A stretch of DNA of 64,000 bases from Streptomyces xanthophaeus (GTDB lineage: Bacteria > Actinomycetota > Actinomycetes > Streptomycetales > Streptomycetaceae). A program made the position numbers and the translations under genes. The DNA lies in assembly GCF_030440515.1 (NCBI RefSeq), contig NZ_CP076543.1, positions 1,054,001 to 1,118,000 of the forward strand, read 5' to 3'. Of the stretch, positions 17,991-26,427 are shown one piece after another (the stretch's first letter is position 1; the number at the start of each line of letters is the position of its first letter). The notes under the pieces are model-generated. The model had not been told where the DNA came from. It worked only from the letters and a program-made list of their open reading frames with translations, and ran no database searches.

Positions 17991-18695
17991 ATGGACAGCG
18001 AAGCGATCGAGTACGCGCAACGGGTGGCGGCGCGGGTGACGGCCGACGCGGACGGCGAGGCCTGGAAGGAACACCGGTGGGCGGTCGCCCGCTTCCTGTC
18101 CGGCTCCCGGTCGGCCGCCGAGGAGGAGCGCTGGAGAGGGAAGTTGAACGACTGGAGGGAGCGGATCGTCGCCTCCCTCGCGGCGGACGCCTATGCCGAG
18201 GTCGCCGCATCGCAGGACCTCCTCCTGGGCTGGCTCCTGACGGAGCTCCGGCGCGGCGACGACGCCATCGGCTCGCTGCTGGCGCTGTACCCACCGCCCC
18301 GGCCGAAGCCGGAAGCGCCTTCCGTCTCCCCCACGCCGGCGCCGGAAGGCCGCGGCGACGGGCCCGAGTTCTACTTCGCCGACGTCTTCGCCTTCGTCAC
18401 CGACTACCTGGCGGTCATGATCCGCCGCCCCCTGGACGGCACGTCCGCGACCTGGTGCCCGCTCTGGTGGGAGCACCCGGAGGCGGGGGCCCGGCTGTCC
18501 TCGCTCTGGCTGGCCTGGGAGCACCTGCGACACGATCCCGCCCTCGGCATGACGACGTGGTGGATCCAGCACGCCGATCCACACCTGCGGGTCCTGATGG
18601 ATCCCCGGCAGGGCCCGTTCGCCGCGTGCTCACCCGAGGGGCACACGCAGGAACCGCTCGGCCCGCTCCCGGTGGAACCGTACGAACCGACGTAG
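17991..18695 (+). CDS. DUF4913-containing protein
   Basis: 234 residues. The C-terminal 110 residues carry the Trp-rich DUF4913 signature: FYFADVFAFVTDYLAVMIRR, then WCPLWWEHPEAGARLSSLW, ending in GMTTWWIQHADPHLRVLM. The N-terminal half is helical and acidic, with a Pro-rich linker at about residues 100-120. DUF4913 proteins are common in actinobacteria and often sit in mobile elements; no function is established. No integrase or transfer gene is nearby, so mobility is not supported here. ATG at 17991 was chosen. Confidence 0.85.
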   Translation: MDSEAIEYAQRVAARVTADADGEAWKEHRWAVARFLSGSRSAAEEERWRGKLNDWRERIVASLAADAYAEVAASQDLLLGWLLTELRRGDDAIGSLLALYPPPRPKPEAPSVSPTPAPEGRGDGPEFYFADVFAFVTDYLAVMIRRPLDGTSATWCPLWWEHPEAGARLSSLWLAWEHLRHDPALGMTTWWIQHADPHLRVLMDPRQGPFAACSPEGHTQEPLGPLPVEPYEPT

Positions 18696-18787
18696 GCCGT
18701 CCCGCCTCGGTGCTGTCCCGGGGTCCCCGGCATCTGCCGGCTGGTCCCGTCACGCCGCATGCTTCGATTCCGCGCCGGGCCGCCCGT

Positions 18788-19267
18788 CTAGAACTCCTCC
18801 GGATGGAGTGGCGGCGCAATCCTGAAGCATGCGGACTGAAGGTCGGAAATGGTCACCAGCGGCTCGGCGAACAATTCGAAGTTCCTGTGCCGGATGAATC
18901 GTTCCGGGAACTTCACGGACCGGAACGAGGCCTGGTTGGGGTCGATTTCCGCCGCTTCGATGAAGTAGGTCGATTCCTCGATGACCTCCGCCTTGACCTG
19001 AGGATCTATGATCCCGGTGAAGAACTTGCTGTGAATGCGGAAGTCGTCGAACGTCGCGATGCGCAGACAGAATCCCGGCGGAGCAACCGCCCGTACCAGC
19101 ATGCCCGTTCCACCGAAGTTCACCAGGCTGGGGCCGGTCCACTGGAACGTGGCGTCACGGCGGTCCTGCTCGGTTTCGATCTTGGCGATGTCGGCGAGGC
19201 CGGTGTGGTCGATGATGAAGAAATCGGGGAAGTTGTTCGAGAACAGTGAGAGTTTGAGAACGGCCAT
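18788..19267 (-). CDS. hypothetical protein, lower G+C than surroundings
   Basis: 159 residues from the ATG at 19267 (GGAAGGACGG upstream). It is rich in Phe and Ile (LSLFSNNFPDFFIIDHTGLA, ITDLQSACFRI) and its base composition is visibly less G+C-rich than neighbouring genes, which suggests recent acquisition or a different selection regime. No signal peptide, membrane helix or known domain was recognised. The all-beta-looking pattern of alternating hydrophobic residues would fit a small soluble beta-barrel. It stands alone between convergent and distant neighbours. Confidence 0.7.
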   Translation of the reverse strand: MAVLKLSLFSNNFPDFFIIDHTGLADIAKIETEQDRRDATFQWTGPSLVNFGGTGMLVRAVAPPGFCLRIATFDDFRIHSKFFTGIIDPQVKAEVIEESTYFIEAAEIDPNQASFRSVKFPERFIRHRNFELFAEPLVTISDLQSACFRIAPPLHPEEF

Positions 19268-19499
19268 GATGTCCGTCCTTCCGTGAAGCGTCCACCCGAG
19301 TCCGAGTGATGAACGACTCGGTTCGTCTTCAACCACCCCATGTTCAGGGACGGGCGCGGGAGCCAAGAAGGCCGTCACGCTCTTGCGTCCATGCGGGTGA
19401 GAGCACTATCTCCATCATGCGCCGCCGAGGGCACGGGGGCCAGCGCGTCGGCACGGTTACCGCTTCAACCACACGAGGGCCTCGAAGCCCCGGCTCAGG

Positions 19500-19889
19500 T
19501 CACCAGCCGCGGTCGGCGGGATCCATCACCAGGCCGGTGAAATCCGCCTCGTTGCGCTCCGCCCGGGTGACGTACCACCGGGCGATGAGCCACATCACCG
19601 GATACACCAGCAGGCCGAGCGCCACCCAGACCAGTGGCCCCGACGCGTCGTGCGACAGGGCGAACACCAGCGGCAGGGTCCCGACCAACCACACGAGCGC
19701 CGCCAACGCACCGGCGGCCGCGCGCAGTTGGCTGCGCATGAGGGCCCGGACGTAGGTGGCCCCGAGGGTGGTCTGCTCGGAGATCTCCGAGCGGGCGGGG
19801 GTGTGCGCGGGCGGCCGGCGGCGGGCGCCCCGGGGGATCCCGGTGACGACCTCGCGCCGGGGCGTCGACTGCTGCTGCTCCTCGGCCAT
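19500..19889 (-). CDS. small two-helix membrane protein
   Basis: 129 residues. An Arg/Gln-rich cytoplasmic N-terminus (about 55 residues) precedes two closely spaced membrane helices (AAAGALAALVWLVGTLPLVF and GPLVWVALGLLVYPVMWLIA). The C-terminus reads WYVTRAERNEADFTGLVMDP, common to a family of small actinobacterial membrane proteins often found next to solute symporters; no symporter is adjacent here. The start ATG 19889 is 26 bp after the glycosylase stop, so it is likely the last gene of that operon. Confidence 0.8.
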   Translation of the reverse strand: MAEEQQQSTPRREVVTGIPRGARRRPPAHTPARSEISEQTTLGATYVRALMRSQLRAAAGALAALVWLVGTLPLVFALSHDASGPLVWVALGLLVYPVMWLIARWYVTRAERNEADFTGLVMDPADRGW

Positions 19890-19915
19890 GGTGCCGGAGT
19901 CTACGCAGCGGCCGC

Positions 19916-20776
19916 CTATTTGAGGAGGCGGGAGAGCCGCCGGTCCGCGAGCGGCTTGCCACCGGTCTGGCAGGTGGGGCAGTACTCCAGGGACGAATCG
20001 GCGAAGGACACCGAACGCACGGTGTCCCCGCAGACCGGGCACGGCTCACCGGCCCGGCCGTGCACCCGCAGGCCGCTCTTCTTCTCGGCCTTGAGCTTTC
20101 CCGCGGCGACCCCGTGGGCCCGGCCGACGGCCTCGCCCAGGGTGCTCCGCACGGCCTCGTAGAGCTGGGTGAGCTGTTCCTCGGTGAAGGAGGCGGCGAG
20201 CTTGAAGGGCGAGACCCTGGCCGCGTGCAGGATCTCGTCGCTGTAGGCGTTGCCGATTCCCGCGATCACGCTCTGGTCCCGCAGCACGCCCTTGATCTGG
20301 CGCCGCTCCCCCGCGAGCAGCGCTGCGAAGGCGTCCCGGTCGAAGCCCTCGGCGAGCGGATCGGGGCCGAGGCGGGCGATGCCGGGCACCTCCTGCGGGT
20401 CGTGGACCACGTACACGGCGAGGCGCTTCTGTGTTCCGGCCTCGGTGAGGTCGAAACCGCCCCCGCCGACGAGGGAGACGCGCAGTGCGAGCGGCCCCTT
20501 GCCGGGGCGCGGCGGCTGCGCGGGCAGGGTGTCCTGCCAGCGCAGCCAGCCGGCCCGGGCCAGGTGCGTGACGAGGTGGAGCTCGCCGACCGGCAGGGCC
20601 AGGAACTTGCCGTACCGGGCGGGGGTGCCGGCCGGCTGCCCTTCGAGGGCGGCCGGCGGCGGGTCGTAGGTCTTGAGCACGCTCACGGCGAGCGGGAGGA
20701 CGCGCTCGACCACCCGCCCGGTGAGGTGCTCGTCGAGATACTCCCGCAGGGCCTCGACCTCGGGCAGCTCCGGCAT
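19916..20776 (-). CDS. Fpg/Nei-family DNA glycosylase/AP lyase
   Basis: 286 residues starting MPELPEVEALREYLDEHL. Pro2 becomes the catalytic N-terminal residue after Met removal and Glu3 assists. The central H2TH region (QSVIAGIGNAYSDEILHAAR) binds DNA. The C-terminal zinc finger (CPVCGDTVRSVSF, then SLEYCPTCQTGGKPLADRR) is intact, with the terminal Arg of the finger present. The family excises oxidised bases such as 8-oxoguanine and cuts the strand at the abasic site. Streptomycetes carry several paralogues and I cannot tell mutM from the Nei-like type with confidence. The reading frame is open upstream, but MPELPEVE fixes the start. Confidence 0.93.
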   Translation of the reverse strand: MPELPEVEALREYLDEHLTGRVVERVLPLAVSVLKTYDPPPAALEGQPAGTPARYGKFLALPVGELHLVTHLARAGWLRWQDTLPAQPPRPGKGPLALRVSLVGGGGFDLTEAGTQKRLAVYVVHDPQEVPGIARLGPDPLAEGFDRDAFAALLAGERRQIKGVLRDQSVIAGIGNAYSDEILHAARVSPFKLAASFTEEQLTQLYEAVRSTLGEAVGRAHGVAAGKLKAEKKSGLRVHGRAGEPCPVCGDTVRSVSFADSSLEYCPTCQTGGKPLADRRLSRLLK

Positions 20777-20796
20777 GGTCCCAGCCTGCCGCCGCC

Positions 20797-22050
20797 TCAG
20801 GCGAAGCGCGAGCTGGGCACCGGGCCCGGCGAGGCGACGCGGTCGCGGGGGGCCGTGAGCCAGCCGTCGCGGACCGCGCAGGCGAAGGCCCGGAAGGCCT
20901 CGTCCGGATCGGGCGGGGTCGCGCCGTCGCCCTCGTCCGGGCCGGCGGCGGCCTGCGCGATGTCCCGGGCGATCTCCTCCTCGGACCGCTGGTCGTCCTT
21001 CCAGGGCGGGGAGACGAGCTGGCACAGCAGTGCGCTGAAGTCCGCGCTCACCGCGGGCGGATCGGTCCAGCAGGTGGCGTGCTCGGACAGGATCTGGCCG
21101 TCGGCGCGGGCGTGCAGGGTGCGCAGGAGGTCCGGGTCGGTCGCGTTCAGGTCGTAGGCGACGACGAGTGTGTCCGTACGGGCGGGCTCGTACGGTACGG
21201 CGGGCAGCCCCAGCACCCGCCCCGCGGCGAGTCCGAGGATCCGGTCGGACCGGCCGGGCAGCAGCGAGACGGTGGTGGGGCGGCGCCCGGCGGCCTCCAG
21301 GGCGAGCGCCAGGCGGGCGAGGCCCCGGCGGCACTGCTCGTGGGTGTCCCCGAGGTAGGCGTAGCGGCCGGTCATCCCGGCGTCCCAGCCGTACGGGGAG
21401 AGGGTGCCGAGGAGGCCGCCGGTGAGGCCGTAGTGCCAGCCGCGCAGGTCGGCGCGGCCGAGCGGGTCGGCGTAGCCGGCCGCGCTCTGGGCCCGGCGGG
21501 CCTGGCCGGTGCGGTGCAGCCGTCGCCTCTGGCGGTCGTGGGCGCCGGACCACTGCGGGTCCTCGGGGGCGGGGAGGGCGCTGCCGATGCGCTCGGCGGT
21601 GTCCAGGTCCCCGGCCAGCAGGGTGTGGTGCACGAGGAGGTACGTCTCGGGCCAGGCGGGCAGCGCCTGGCCGCGGCCGGAGAGCAGGGCGACGGCCTCG
21701 GCGTGCCGGTGCTCGTCCTCCAGGGCGGACACCAGCTCGGCGAGGAGCGGCCGCGAGTCGGGGAGCATCCGCAGTGCCTCGCGCAGCGGTGCGACGGCGA
21801 GGAAGGCGATGCCGTGCTCGACGCAGGCGTAGCCGAGGTCGTAGAGGGCCTGGGGGGCGCCGGGCCGTTCGGCGGCGGCCTTGGCGGCGCGGGCCAGTTC
21901 CTTGAACCCGGCGGCTTCGGCCAGGGCCCGTGCGGCCTTGGCGAGTTCGGTGATCGATGCCGTCTCGGCGTGCGGCCGGAGGGACCGTACCGCTCCGGGC
22001 AGATCGTCCTTCTTCAGGAATCGGCGTACTTCGTCCATGGTGTTGGTCAT
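20797..22050 (-). CDS. TPR-like repeat protein of unknown function
   Basis: 417 residues. The N-terminal half is all helical with tetratricopeptide-like repeats (RPGAPQALYDLGYACVEHGI, AVAPLREALRMLPDSRPLL, AVALLSGRGQALPAWPETYL). The C-terminal half has a distinct domain (GRADLRGWHYGLTGGLLGTL, TDTLVVAYDLNATDPDLL) with no recognised catalytic motif. A second Met at residue 5 (MDEVRRFL) could be the true start. It lies 20 bp upstream of the DNA glycosylase and is probably co-transcribed. It is a known type of Streptomyces hypothetical, but I cannot name a function. Confidence 0.82.
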   Translation of the reverse strand: MTNTMDEVRRFLKKDDLPGAVRSLRPHAETASITELAKAARALAEAAGFKELARAAKAAAERPGAPQALYDLGYACVEHGIAFLAVAPLREALRMLPDSRPLLAELVSALEDEHRHAEAVALLSGRGQALPAWPETYLLVHHTLLAGDLDTAERIGSALPAPEDPQWSGAHDRQRRRLHRTGQARRAQSAAGYADPLGRADLRGWHYGLTGGLLGTLSPYGWDAGMTGRYAYLGDTHEQCRRGLARLALALEAAGRRPTTVSLLPGRSDRILGLAAGRVLGLPAVPYEPARTDTLVVAYDLNATDPDLLRTLHARADGQILSEHATCWTDPPAVSADFSALLCQLVSPPWKDDQRSEEEIARDIAQAAAGPDEGDGATPPDPDEAFRAFACAVRDGWLTAPRDRVASPGPVPSSRFA

Positions 22051-22143
22051 CGCCCCCGATCCTCACGGAGCCGTGGCGGGCCCGCAACGGACTTTCCCGG
22101 CGGGCCCGCTCGGTGGCGGTGGCCTCTTCGTGCGCCGTCCGGG

Positions 22144-22800
22144 TCAGATCCGGGCGATCAGCGCGTACCGCTCGTCGGTGACGGGTCCGCCCCACAACTC
22201 GGCTTCGCCGCTGAGCGGTTCGATCCGGAGGTCGGACACCAGGGGCCGGACCGCGGCGGCCAGGTCCCCGGCGGTGACCCCGCCGTTCCAGGGGAGCGAT
22301 CCGGCTCCGGCGGCGTAGGGCACGCCGCTCTCGCCGGCTTCCCGCCACCGCCCCTCGACCAGTACCAGCCGCCCTCCCGGGCCGAGCCGCGCGACCCACG
22401 CGCGGAGCGCGGCCCCGGGATCGGGCAGGGTCCACAGCAGGTGCCGGCAGAGCAGGACGTCGTACCGCTCCTGCCCGGTCGGCGGATCGGCGGCGTCGCC
22501 GACGAGGAACCGTACCGCGAGGCCCGCGGCCGCGAGTTTGGCCTCGGCCCGCTCCACCATCCGGGGCGCGAGGTCCACACCGGTCACCCGGTGCCCGGCC
22601 TCGGCCAGCAGCAGGGACAGCGACCCGGTACCGCAGCCGACGTCGAGGACGTCGGCCGGACCGGCGGGCAGCCAGGATCTCAGCAGCCGTGCCCACGCGG
22701 CACGGGTGTGCTCCTGCCGCAGGCCGTGATCCGGTTCGTCGTCGAACGCGGCCGCGGCGGCGTCCCAGTACTCGGTGATGGCGCGGGTGGATTCGGGCAT
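22144..22800 (-). CDS. class I SAM-dependent methyltransferase
   Basis: 218 residues. VLDVGCGTGSLSLLLAEAGH is a textbook SAM-binding motif I, followed by VTGVDLAPRMVERA (motif post I), VGDAADPP and LLCRHLLWTLPDPG (motif II region). The start at ATG 22800 (MPESTRAITEYWDAAA) matches the beginning of many small ubiE-like methyltransferases. The substrate is unknown. It is followed after 93 bp by the TPR gene on the same strand. Confidence 0.9.
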   Translation of the reverse strand: MPESTRAITEYWDAAAAAFDDEPDHGLRQEHTRAAWARLLRSWLPAGPADVLDVGCGTGSLSLLLAEAGHRVTGVDLAPRMVERAEAKLAAAGLAVRFLVGDAADPPTGQERYDVLLCRHLLWTLPDPGAALRAWVARLGPGGRLVLVEGRWREAGESGVPYAAGAGSLPWNGGVTAGDLAAAVRPLVSDLRIEPLSGEAELWGGPVTDERYALIARI

Positions 22801-22874
22801 GCCGGTGATCCTGCCGGACGCCACCGACAACCGGGGGTGACGAAGGGTCGGCCCGGGGTGGAACCGGGTGGGGG

Positions 22875-24920
22875 TCAGCCCATCACGAACTCGCACCAGA
22901 CGCATTTGCCGCCGCCCCGCGGCTCCACGCCCCAGACGTCCGCCAGGCGGTCCACCAGCATCAGGCCCCGGCCCGAGACGCCCGACTCCCCCGCCTCGCG
23001 GCGGCGCGGCAGTGCGCTGGAGCGGTCCTCCACCTCCACCCGGAGCCGGCGCTGGGGGGCCGCCAGGACCCGCAGGGTCACGATCGCCGGGCCGTCCGTG
23101 TGCATCAGGGCGTTGACGATCAGCTCGTCCGCGACCAGTTCGATCTCGTCGGCCCGTTCCCGCGCGCCCCAGGACCGCACCGCCGCCCCGATCATGTGCC
23201 GGGCCGCCACCAGGGCCTCGGGGTCGCCCGGTGCCACGTGCTGCTGGAGGCGGCCGCCGCCCTCCTGCTGCGCCACCACGTGGCGGCGAAGCAGGAGCAG
23301 CGCCATGTCGTCGTCCCCGCCCCGTTCGTCGACGATCTCGCACAGCAGGTCCGCCAGGAGCTGCAGGTCCGCCGGCCCACGGCGGATGTGGGAGGTCAGG
23401 AGCTGTATTCCGTCGTCGAGGTCGGCGCCGGGCTGTTCCACCAGGCCGTCGGTGCACAGCAGGACCGTTTCCCCGGGGTCCAGCTCCACGGTGGTCACCG
23501 GGTACTCCAGGCGGCCGAATTCCGCCGAGAGGCCGAGCGGCATGCCGCCCGCCACCGGAAGCCGGTGGCAGTCCCCGTCGCGGGTGCGCAGCAGCGGGTC
23601 GATGTGGCCCGCCCGGACGACCTGGAGGACGCCCGTCGAGAGGTCGGCCTCCACGTACGTGCAGGTCGCGAACCGGTCGGTGTCCAGCTCGTGCAGGAAG
23701 ACGGAGGCCCGGGCCATGACCGTGCCGGGTGAGTGCCCCTCGGCGGCGTAGGCGCGCAGCACGATCCGGAGCTGGCCCATGACGGCCGCCGCGTGCGTGT
23801 CGTGGCCCTGGACGTCGCCTATGACGGCGCCGACCCGGCCTCCGGGCAGCGGGATGACGTCGTACCAGTCGCCGCCGATGTCCTGGCCCATCCGGGCGGA
23901 CCGGTAGCGTACGGCGATCTCCCCTCCGGCGACCGACGGGATCCGCCGCGGCAGCATGGCCTGCTGGAGGCCCTCGGCCAGGTCGTGCTCCTGCTCCAGC
24001 AGCATGGCGCGCTGGAGGCTCTGCGCGATGCTGCTGCCGAGGGCGACGAGCAGGTTGCGTTCCTCCTGGGTGAAGCCGTCCTTGTCCTGGTAGAGCAGTC
24101 CGATCGCGCCGATCGGGCGGGCCTGGGCGATGAGCGGCAGGTAGGCGGCGGCCGAGATCCGCATGTACGAGATCTTCGCCCAGAGCCCGGGGTAGTCCCG
24201 GGCGAATTCCTGCGCCGAGTCGAGGAAGCGCGGCTCCAGGGAGCGGACGACCTCGCTCATCGGGTACTGCTCGTCGATGCGGGTGTAGCGGGTGCCGGGG
24301 ACGAAGCTGTCCTCCGGGCCCTCGGCGACCAGGTGGATCCGGCCGGCTTCGACGAGGCCCATGACCATGCCCATCGAACCGAGCCGTTCCAGGCCGTGGG
24401 CGTCACCGATGACGTCGATGACGTCCTGCACGGTCCGGGCGTGCGCGAGGGCGGCGGTGGTGGACTCGACCACGGACGTCTGGCGGCGCCGTTCCTCGTC
24501 CAGGCCGAGCCGCTCCGCCGAGTGGCTGAGCTCGTCGGTGGCGTCCCGGACGATGCCGATGATCCGGTAGGGGCGGCCGTCGGGGCCGCGCATGACGCGG
24601 CCCTGGGTGTGCGTCCAGCGCAGCCGTCCGTCGTGGCAGCGGATGCGGAAGTAGGCGCCGTAGCTGTCCTCGCCGCTCTTGAGGGCGGAGGAGACGAGGG
24701 CGTCGAGCCGCGCGCCCTCGGTGGCGGGGACGCGCGGGTCGAGCGACTCCGGCCGGCCGTCGTACTCGTCGGGAGTCGTGTCGAAGACGTCGAGGGCGGC
24801 TTCGTCCATGTGCATGAGACCGGTGATCAGGTCCCAGTCGAAACTGCCCATGCGGTTCAGCGAGAGCGACCGGTCCGGGTGTGCGGGCCAGTCGTCCGGC
24901 AGCGATACGGTGGTCGGCAC
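22875..24920 (-). CDS. PAS-GAF-PP2C(SpoIIE)-HATPase regulatory phosphatase
   Basis: 681 residues from GTG 24920, which has GGTGGA upstream (GTG 24938 is an alternative). Order: PAS (about 25-135, FDWDLITGLMHMDEAALDVF), GAF (about 160-310, ISAAAYLPLIAQARPIGAIG), PP2C/SpoIIE phosphatase (about 325-545, with QDIGGDWYDVIPLPGGRVGA and VIGDVQGHD as metal-binding motifs), and a GHKL ATPase domain (about 560-680, VADELIVNALMHT and SGRGLMLVDRLADVWGVE). The last resembles anti-sigma kinases. Such proteins control sigma-factor partner switching: the phosphatase dephosphorylates an anti-anti-sigma and the kinase rephosphorylates it. Input would be a ligand sensed by PAS/GAF. Confidence 0.93.
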   Translation of the reverse strand: MPTTVSLPDDWPAHPDRSLSLNRMGSFDWDLITGLMHMDEAALDVFDTTPDEYDGRPESLDPRVPATEGARLDALVSSALKSGEDSYGAYFRIRCHDGRLRWTHTQGRVMRGPDGRPYRIIGIVRDATDELSHSAERLGLDEERRRQTSVVESTTAALAHARTVQDVIDVIGDAHGLERLGSMGMVMGLVEAGRIHLVAEGPEDSFVPGTRYTRIDEQYPMSEVVRSLEPRFLDSAQEFARDYPGLWAKISYMRISAAAYLPLIAQARPIGAIGLLYQDKDGFTQEERNLLVALGSSIAQSLQRAMLLEQEHDLAEGLQQAMLPRRIPSVAGGEIAVRYRSARMGQDIGGDWYDVIPLPGGRVGAVIGDVQGHDTHAAAVMGQLRIVLRAYAAEGHSPGTVMARASVFLHELDTDRFATCTYVEADLSTGVLQVVRAGHIDPLLRTRDGDCHRLPVAGGMPLGLSAEFGRLEYPVTTVELDPGETVLLCTDGLVEQPGADLDDGIQLLTSHIRRGPADLQLLADLLCEIVDERGGDDDMALLLLRRHVVAQQEGGGRLQQHVAPGDPEALVAARHMIGAAVRSWGARERADEIELVADELIVNALMHTDGPAIVTLRVLAAPQRRLRVEVEDRSSALPRRREAGESGVSGRGLMLVDRLADVWGVEPRGGGKCVWCEFVMG

Positions 24921-24945
24921 CGATCCACCATGACACACGGGCCGG

Positions 24946-26265
24946 TCAGGCGCTCTCCAGCGGATAGCCCCCGTCCGACGGCTGCGGCTGCGGCTGCAGG
25001 TCCGGGTCCGGGACCGCGTGGGGGTCGGACGGGTTGTAAGGGGCGTTCAGGTCGGACGGGATGTCCGGGTTGTACGGATCGACGGGGGCGGCGGGGTCGG
25101 CGGGGTCGGCGGGCAGCAGGCCCGGTGCGTCGGGCTCCGGGGGAAGCAGACCCAGCTCACCGGGGTCCAGGGGCGGCAGGCCGGCCAGGGGGTCCGAGGG
25201 GGTGTCGGCCGGCGGCCGCTGCTGCGGCTGCTCCGGCTGCTGCGGGCGGGTGGACGGGTTCGCAGGCGTGCCCGGCTTCCGCGGCGGGTTCCCTCCGGTC
25301 GAGCTCTGCGGGTCCTGCGGGCAGTCCGTCGCCCCCGGTGTCGGAGCGGTGGGGGCGTTCGGTGAGGCCGGAGAGGCCGGAGGGGCCTGGTTCGGCGGGC
25401 AGGGGTCGCCGGACGCGGACCCCGGCGGGGTGAGGGGCCCGTCCGGGATGCCGGCGGACGGGTCGTACGGGGGCAGCGCCTTCGGGGGCCGGTCCTGCGC
25501 GCCGTCGTCCCCCCGCTTGCGTTCGATCCAGGTGTTGTCGGCGATGTTGACGATCACCAGGTTGTTGATCACGTGGGTGGTCGGTTCGATGACGACGACC
25601 TGGTTGGCCTGGTAGCCGCTCCACGGGTCGCCCTTGTGCACCGGGGATCCCTTGGCGGTGCGCGGTGAGGCCAGCGGGTTTCCGCAGGCGCAGCGGACCC
25701 GGGGCATGCCGTGCTCGTCCACGAGGACGGCGGTGCCGGCCTGGAGGACGGACTGGAAGCCGTCGGCGGCGCCGTCGCGGAAGGCGTGGTTGGTGACCCG
25801 GGTGTCCGCGCGCAGGACGACGGGCGTCAGGCCGCGCAGGAACTCGGGGATCTTCCCCTCTTCGATGTTCGACGCCTCGGCGAAGGCCTGGGCCTTGGCC
25901 TTGTCGGCGGTCAGGAAGCGGACCTGCTGCTCCACGTCGCAGCTGCCGAGCCGCTGGGTGCCGCCGTACAGGCCGGGGGTGGCCGCGTTGACGGTGCGGA
26001 TGCCCTGGCCGGTCGGGTTGGGCAGCGGGGGCTGTACGGGGGCGGACTCTGCGGTGGCCGAGGAGGCGGTGAAGGGATCGGGGCCGGCGGAGGCCACGGG
26101 CTGGAGGTAGACCTCCTGGCTCTCGGCTCCGGGGGCGCCGGCCGGCTGCTCCGGGCTGCTGCCGCACGCCGCGGCGAAGAGGCCGAGGAGGGCGAAGAGG
26201 GCTGCTCCGGCGGGTGCATGACGACGCGACGCCTGACGCGGTGTCGGAAGTGACGATCCGTTCAC
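24946..26265 (-). CDS. secreted lipoprotein with Pro-rich C-terminus (DUF6777-like)
   Basis: 439 residues; GTG 26265 with AAAAGGGAG upstream. A lipoprotein signal (GAALFALLGLFAAACG, lipid Cys at about 34) is followed by a folded domain of about 220 residues. It contains SCDVEQQVRFLTADKAKAQA, VVLRADTRVTNHAFRDGAAD and MPRVRCACGNPLASP, a pattern I associate with the DUF6777 family of Streptomyces lipoproteins. The last 180 residues are almost wholly Pro, Asp and Gly (DPGELGLLPPEPDAPGLLP). It is extracellular and membrane-tethered; function unknown. The stop is 25 bp from the phosphatase gene, so they may be co-transcribed. Confidence 0.82.
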   Translation of the reverse strand: MNGSSLPTPRQASRRHAPAGAALFALLGLFAAACGSSPEQPAGAPGAESQEVYLQPVASAGPDPFTASSATAESAPVQPPLPNPTGQGIRTVNAATPGLYGGTQRLGSCDVEQQVRFLTADKAKAQAFAEASNIEEGKIPEFLRGLTPVVLRADTRVTNHAFRDGAADGFQSVLQAGTAVLVDEHGMPRVRCACGNPLASPRTAKGSPVHKGDPWSGYQANQVVVIEPTTHVINNLVIVNIADNTWIERKRGDDGAQDRPPKALPPYDPSAGIPDGPLTPPGSASGDPCPPNQAPPASPASPNAPTAPTPGATDCPQDPQSSTGGNPPRKPGTPANPSTRPQQPEQPQQRPPADTPSDPLAGLPPLDPGELGLLPPEPDAPGLLPADPADPAAPVDPYNPDIPSDLNAPYNPSDPHAVPDPDLQPQPQPSDGGYPLESA

Positions 26266-26340
26266 TTGAATCTCCCTTTTCGCCCCGGTTGCTCCCTCTT
26301 GTCTGCCGCATCCGCGCGGGAGCCGCAACCGGAGCGCACC

Positions 26341-26395
26341 TTGAACATGTTCAAGGAACGCCGTAGGCTCACCACCGTGAGTTGAACGCGTTCAA
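26341..26395 (+). promoter_or_regulatory. promoter with two flanking 14-bp palindromic operators
   Basis: TTGAACATGTTCAA (26341-26354) and TTGAACGCGTTCAA (26382-26395) are perfect palindromes whose centres are 41 bp apart. The first contains a -35-like TTGAAC. Exactly 17 bp downstream is TAGGCT (26364-26369), a good Streptomyces -10. The second palindrome would cover the region just after transcription start. This is a classic repressor arrangement in front of the YndJ-DUF1990-LMF operon; the cognate regulator is not in the window. Confidence 0.7.
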
Positions 26396-26427
26396 GGCGT
26401 TCACCGCAGCATTGGGGGGAGTCCAGG

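Noticed and set aside
17991..18695. DUF4913 gene as a sign of an integrated conjugative element
   Set aside because: No integrase, transfer gene, att repeats or tRNA nearby.
19916..22696. Apparent 926-residue fusion upstream of the DNA glycosylase
   Set aside because: Only the part from MPELPEVE is a real protein; the upstream part is an Arg/Pro-rich off-frame over the TPR and methyltransferase genes.
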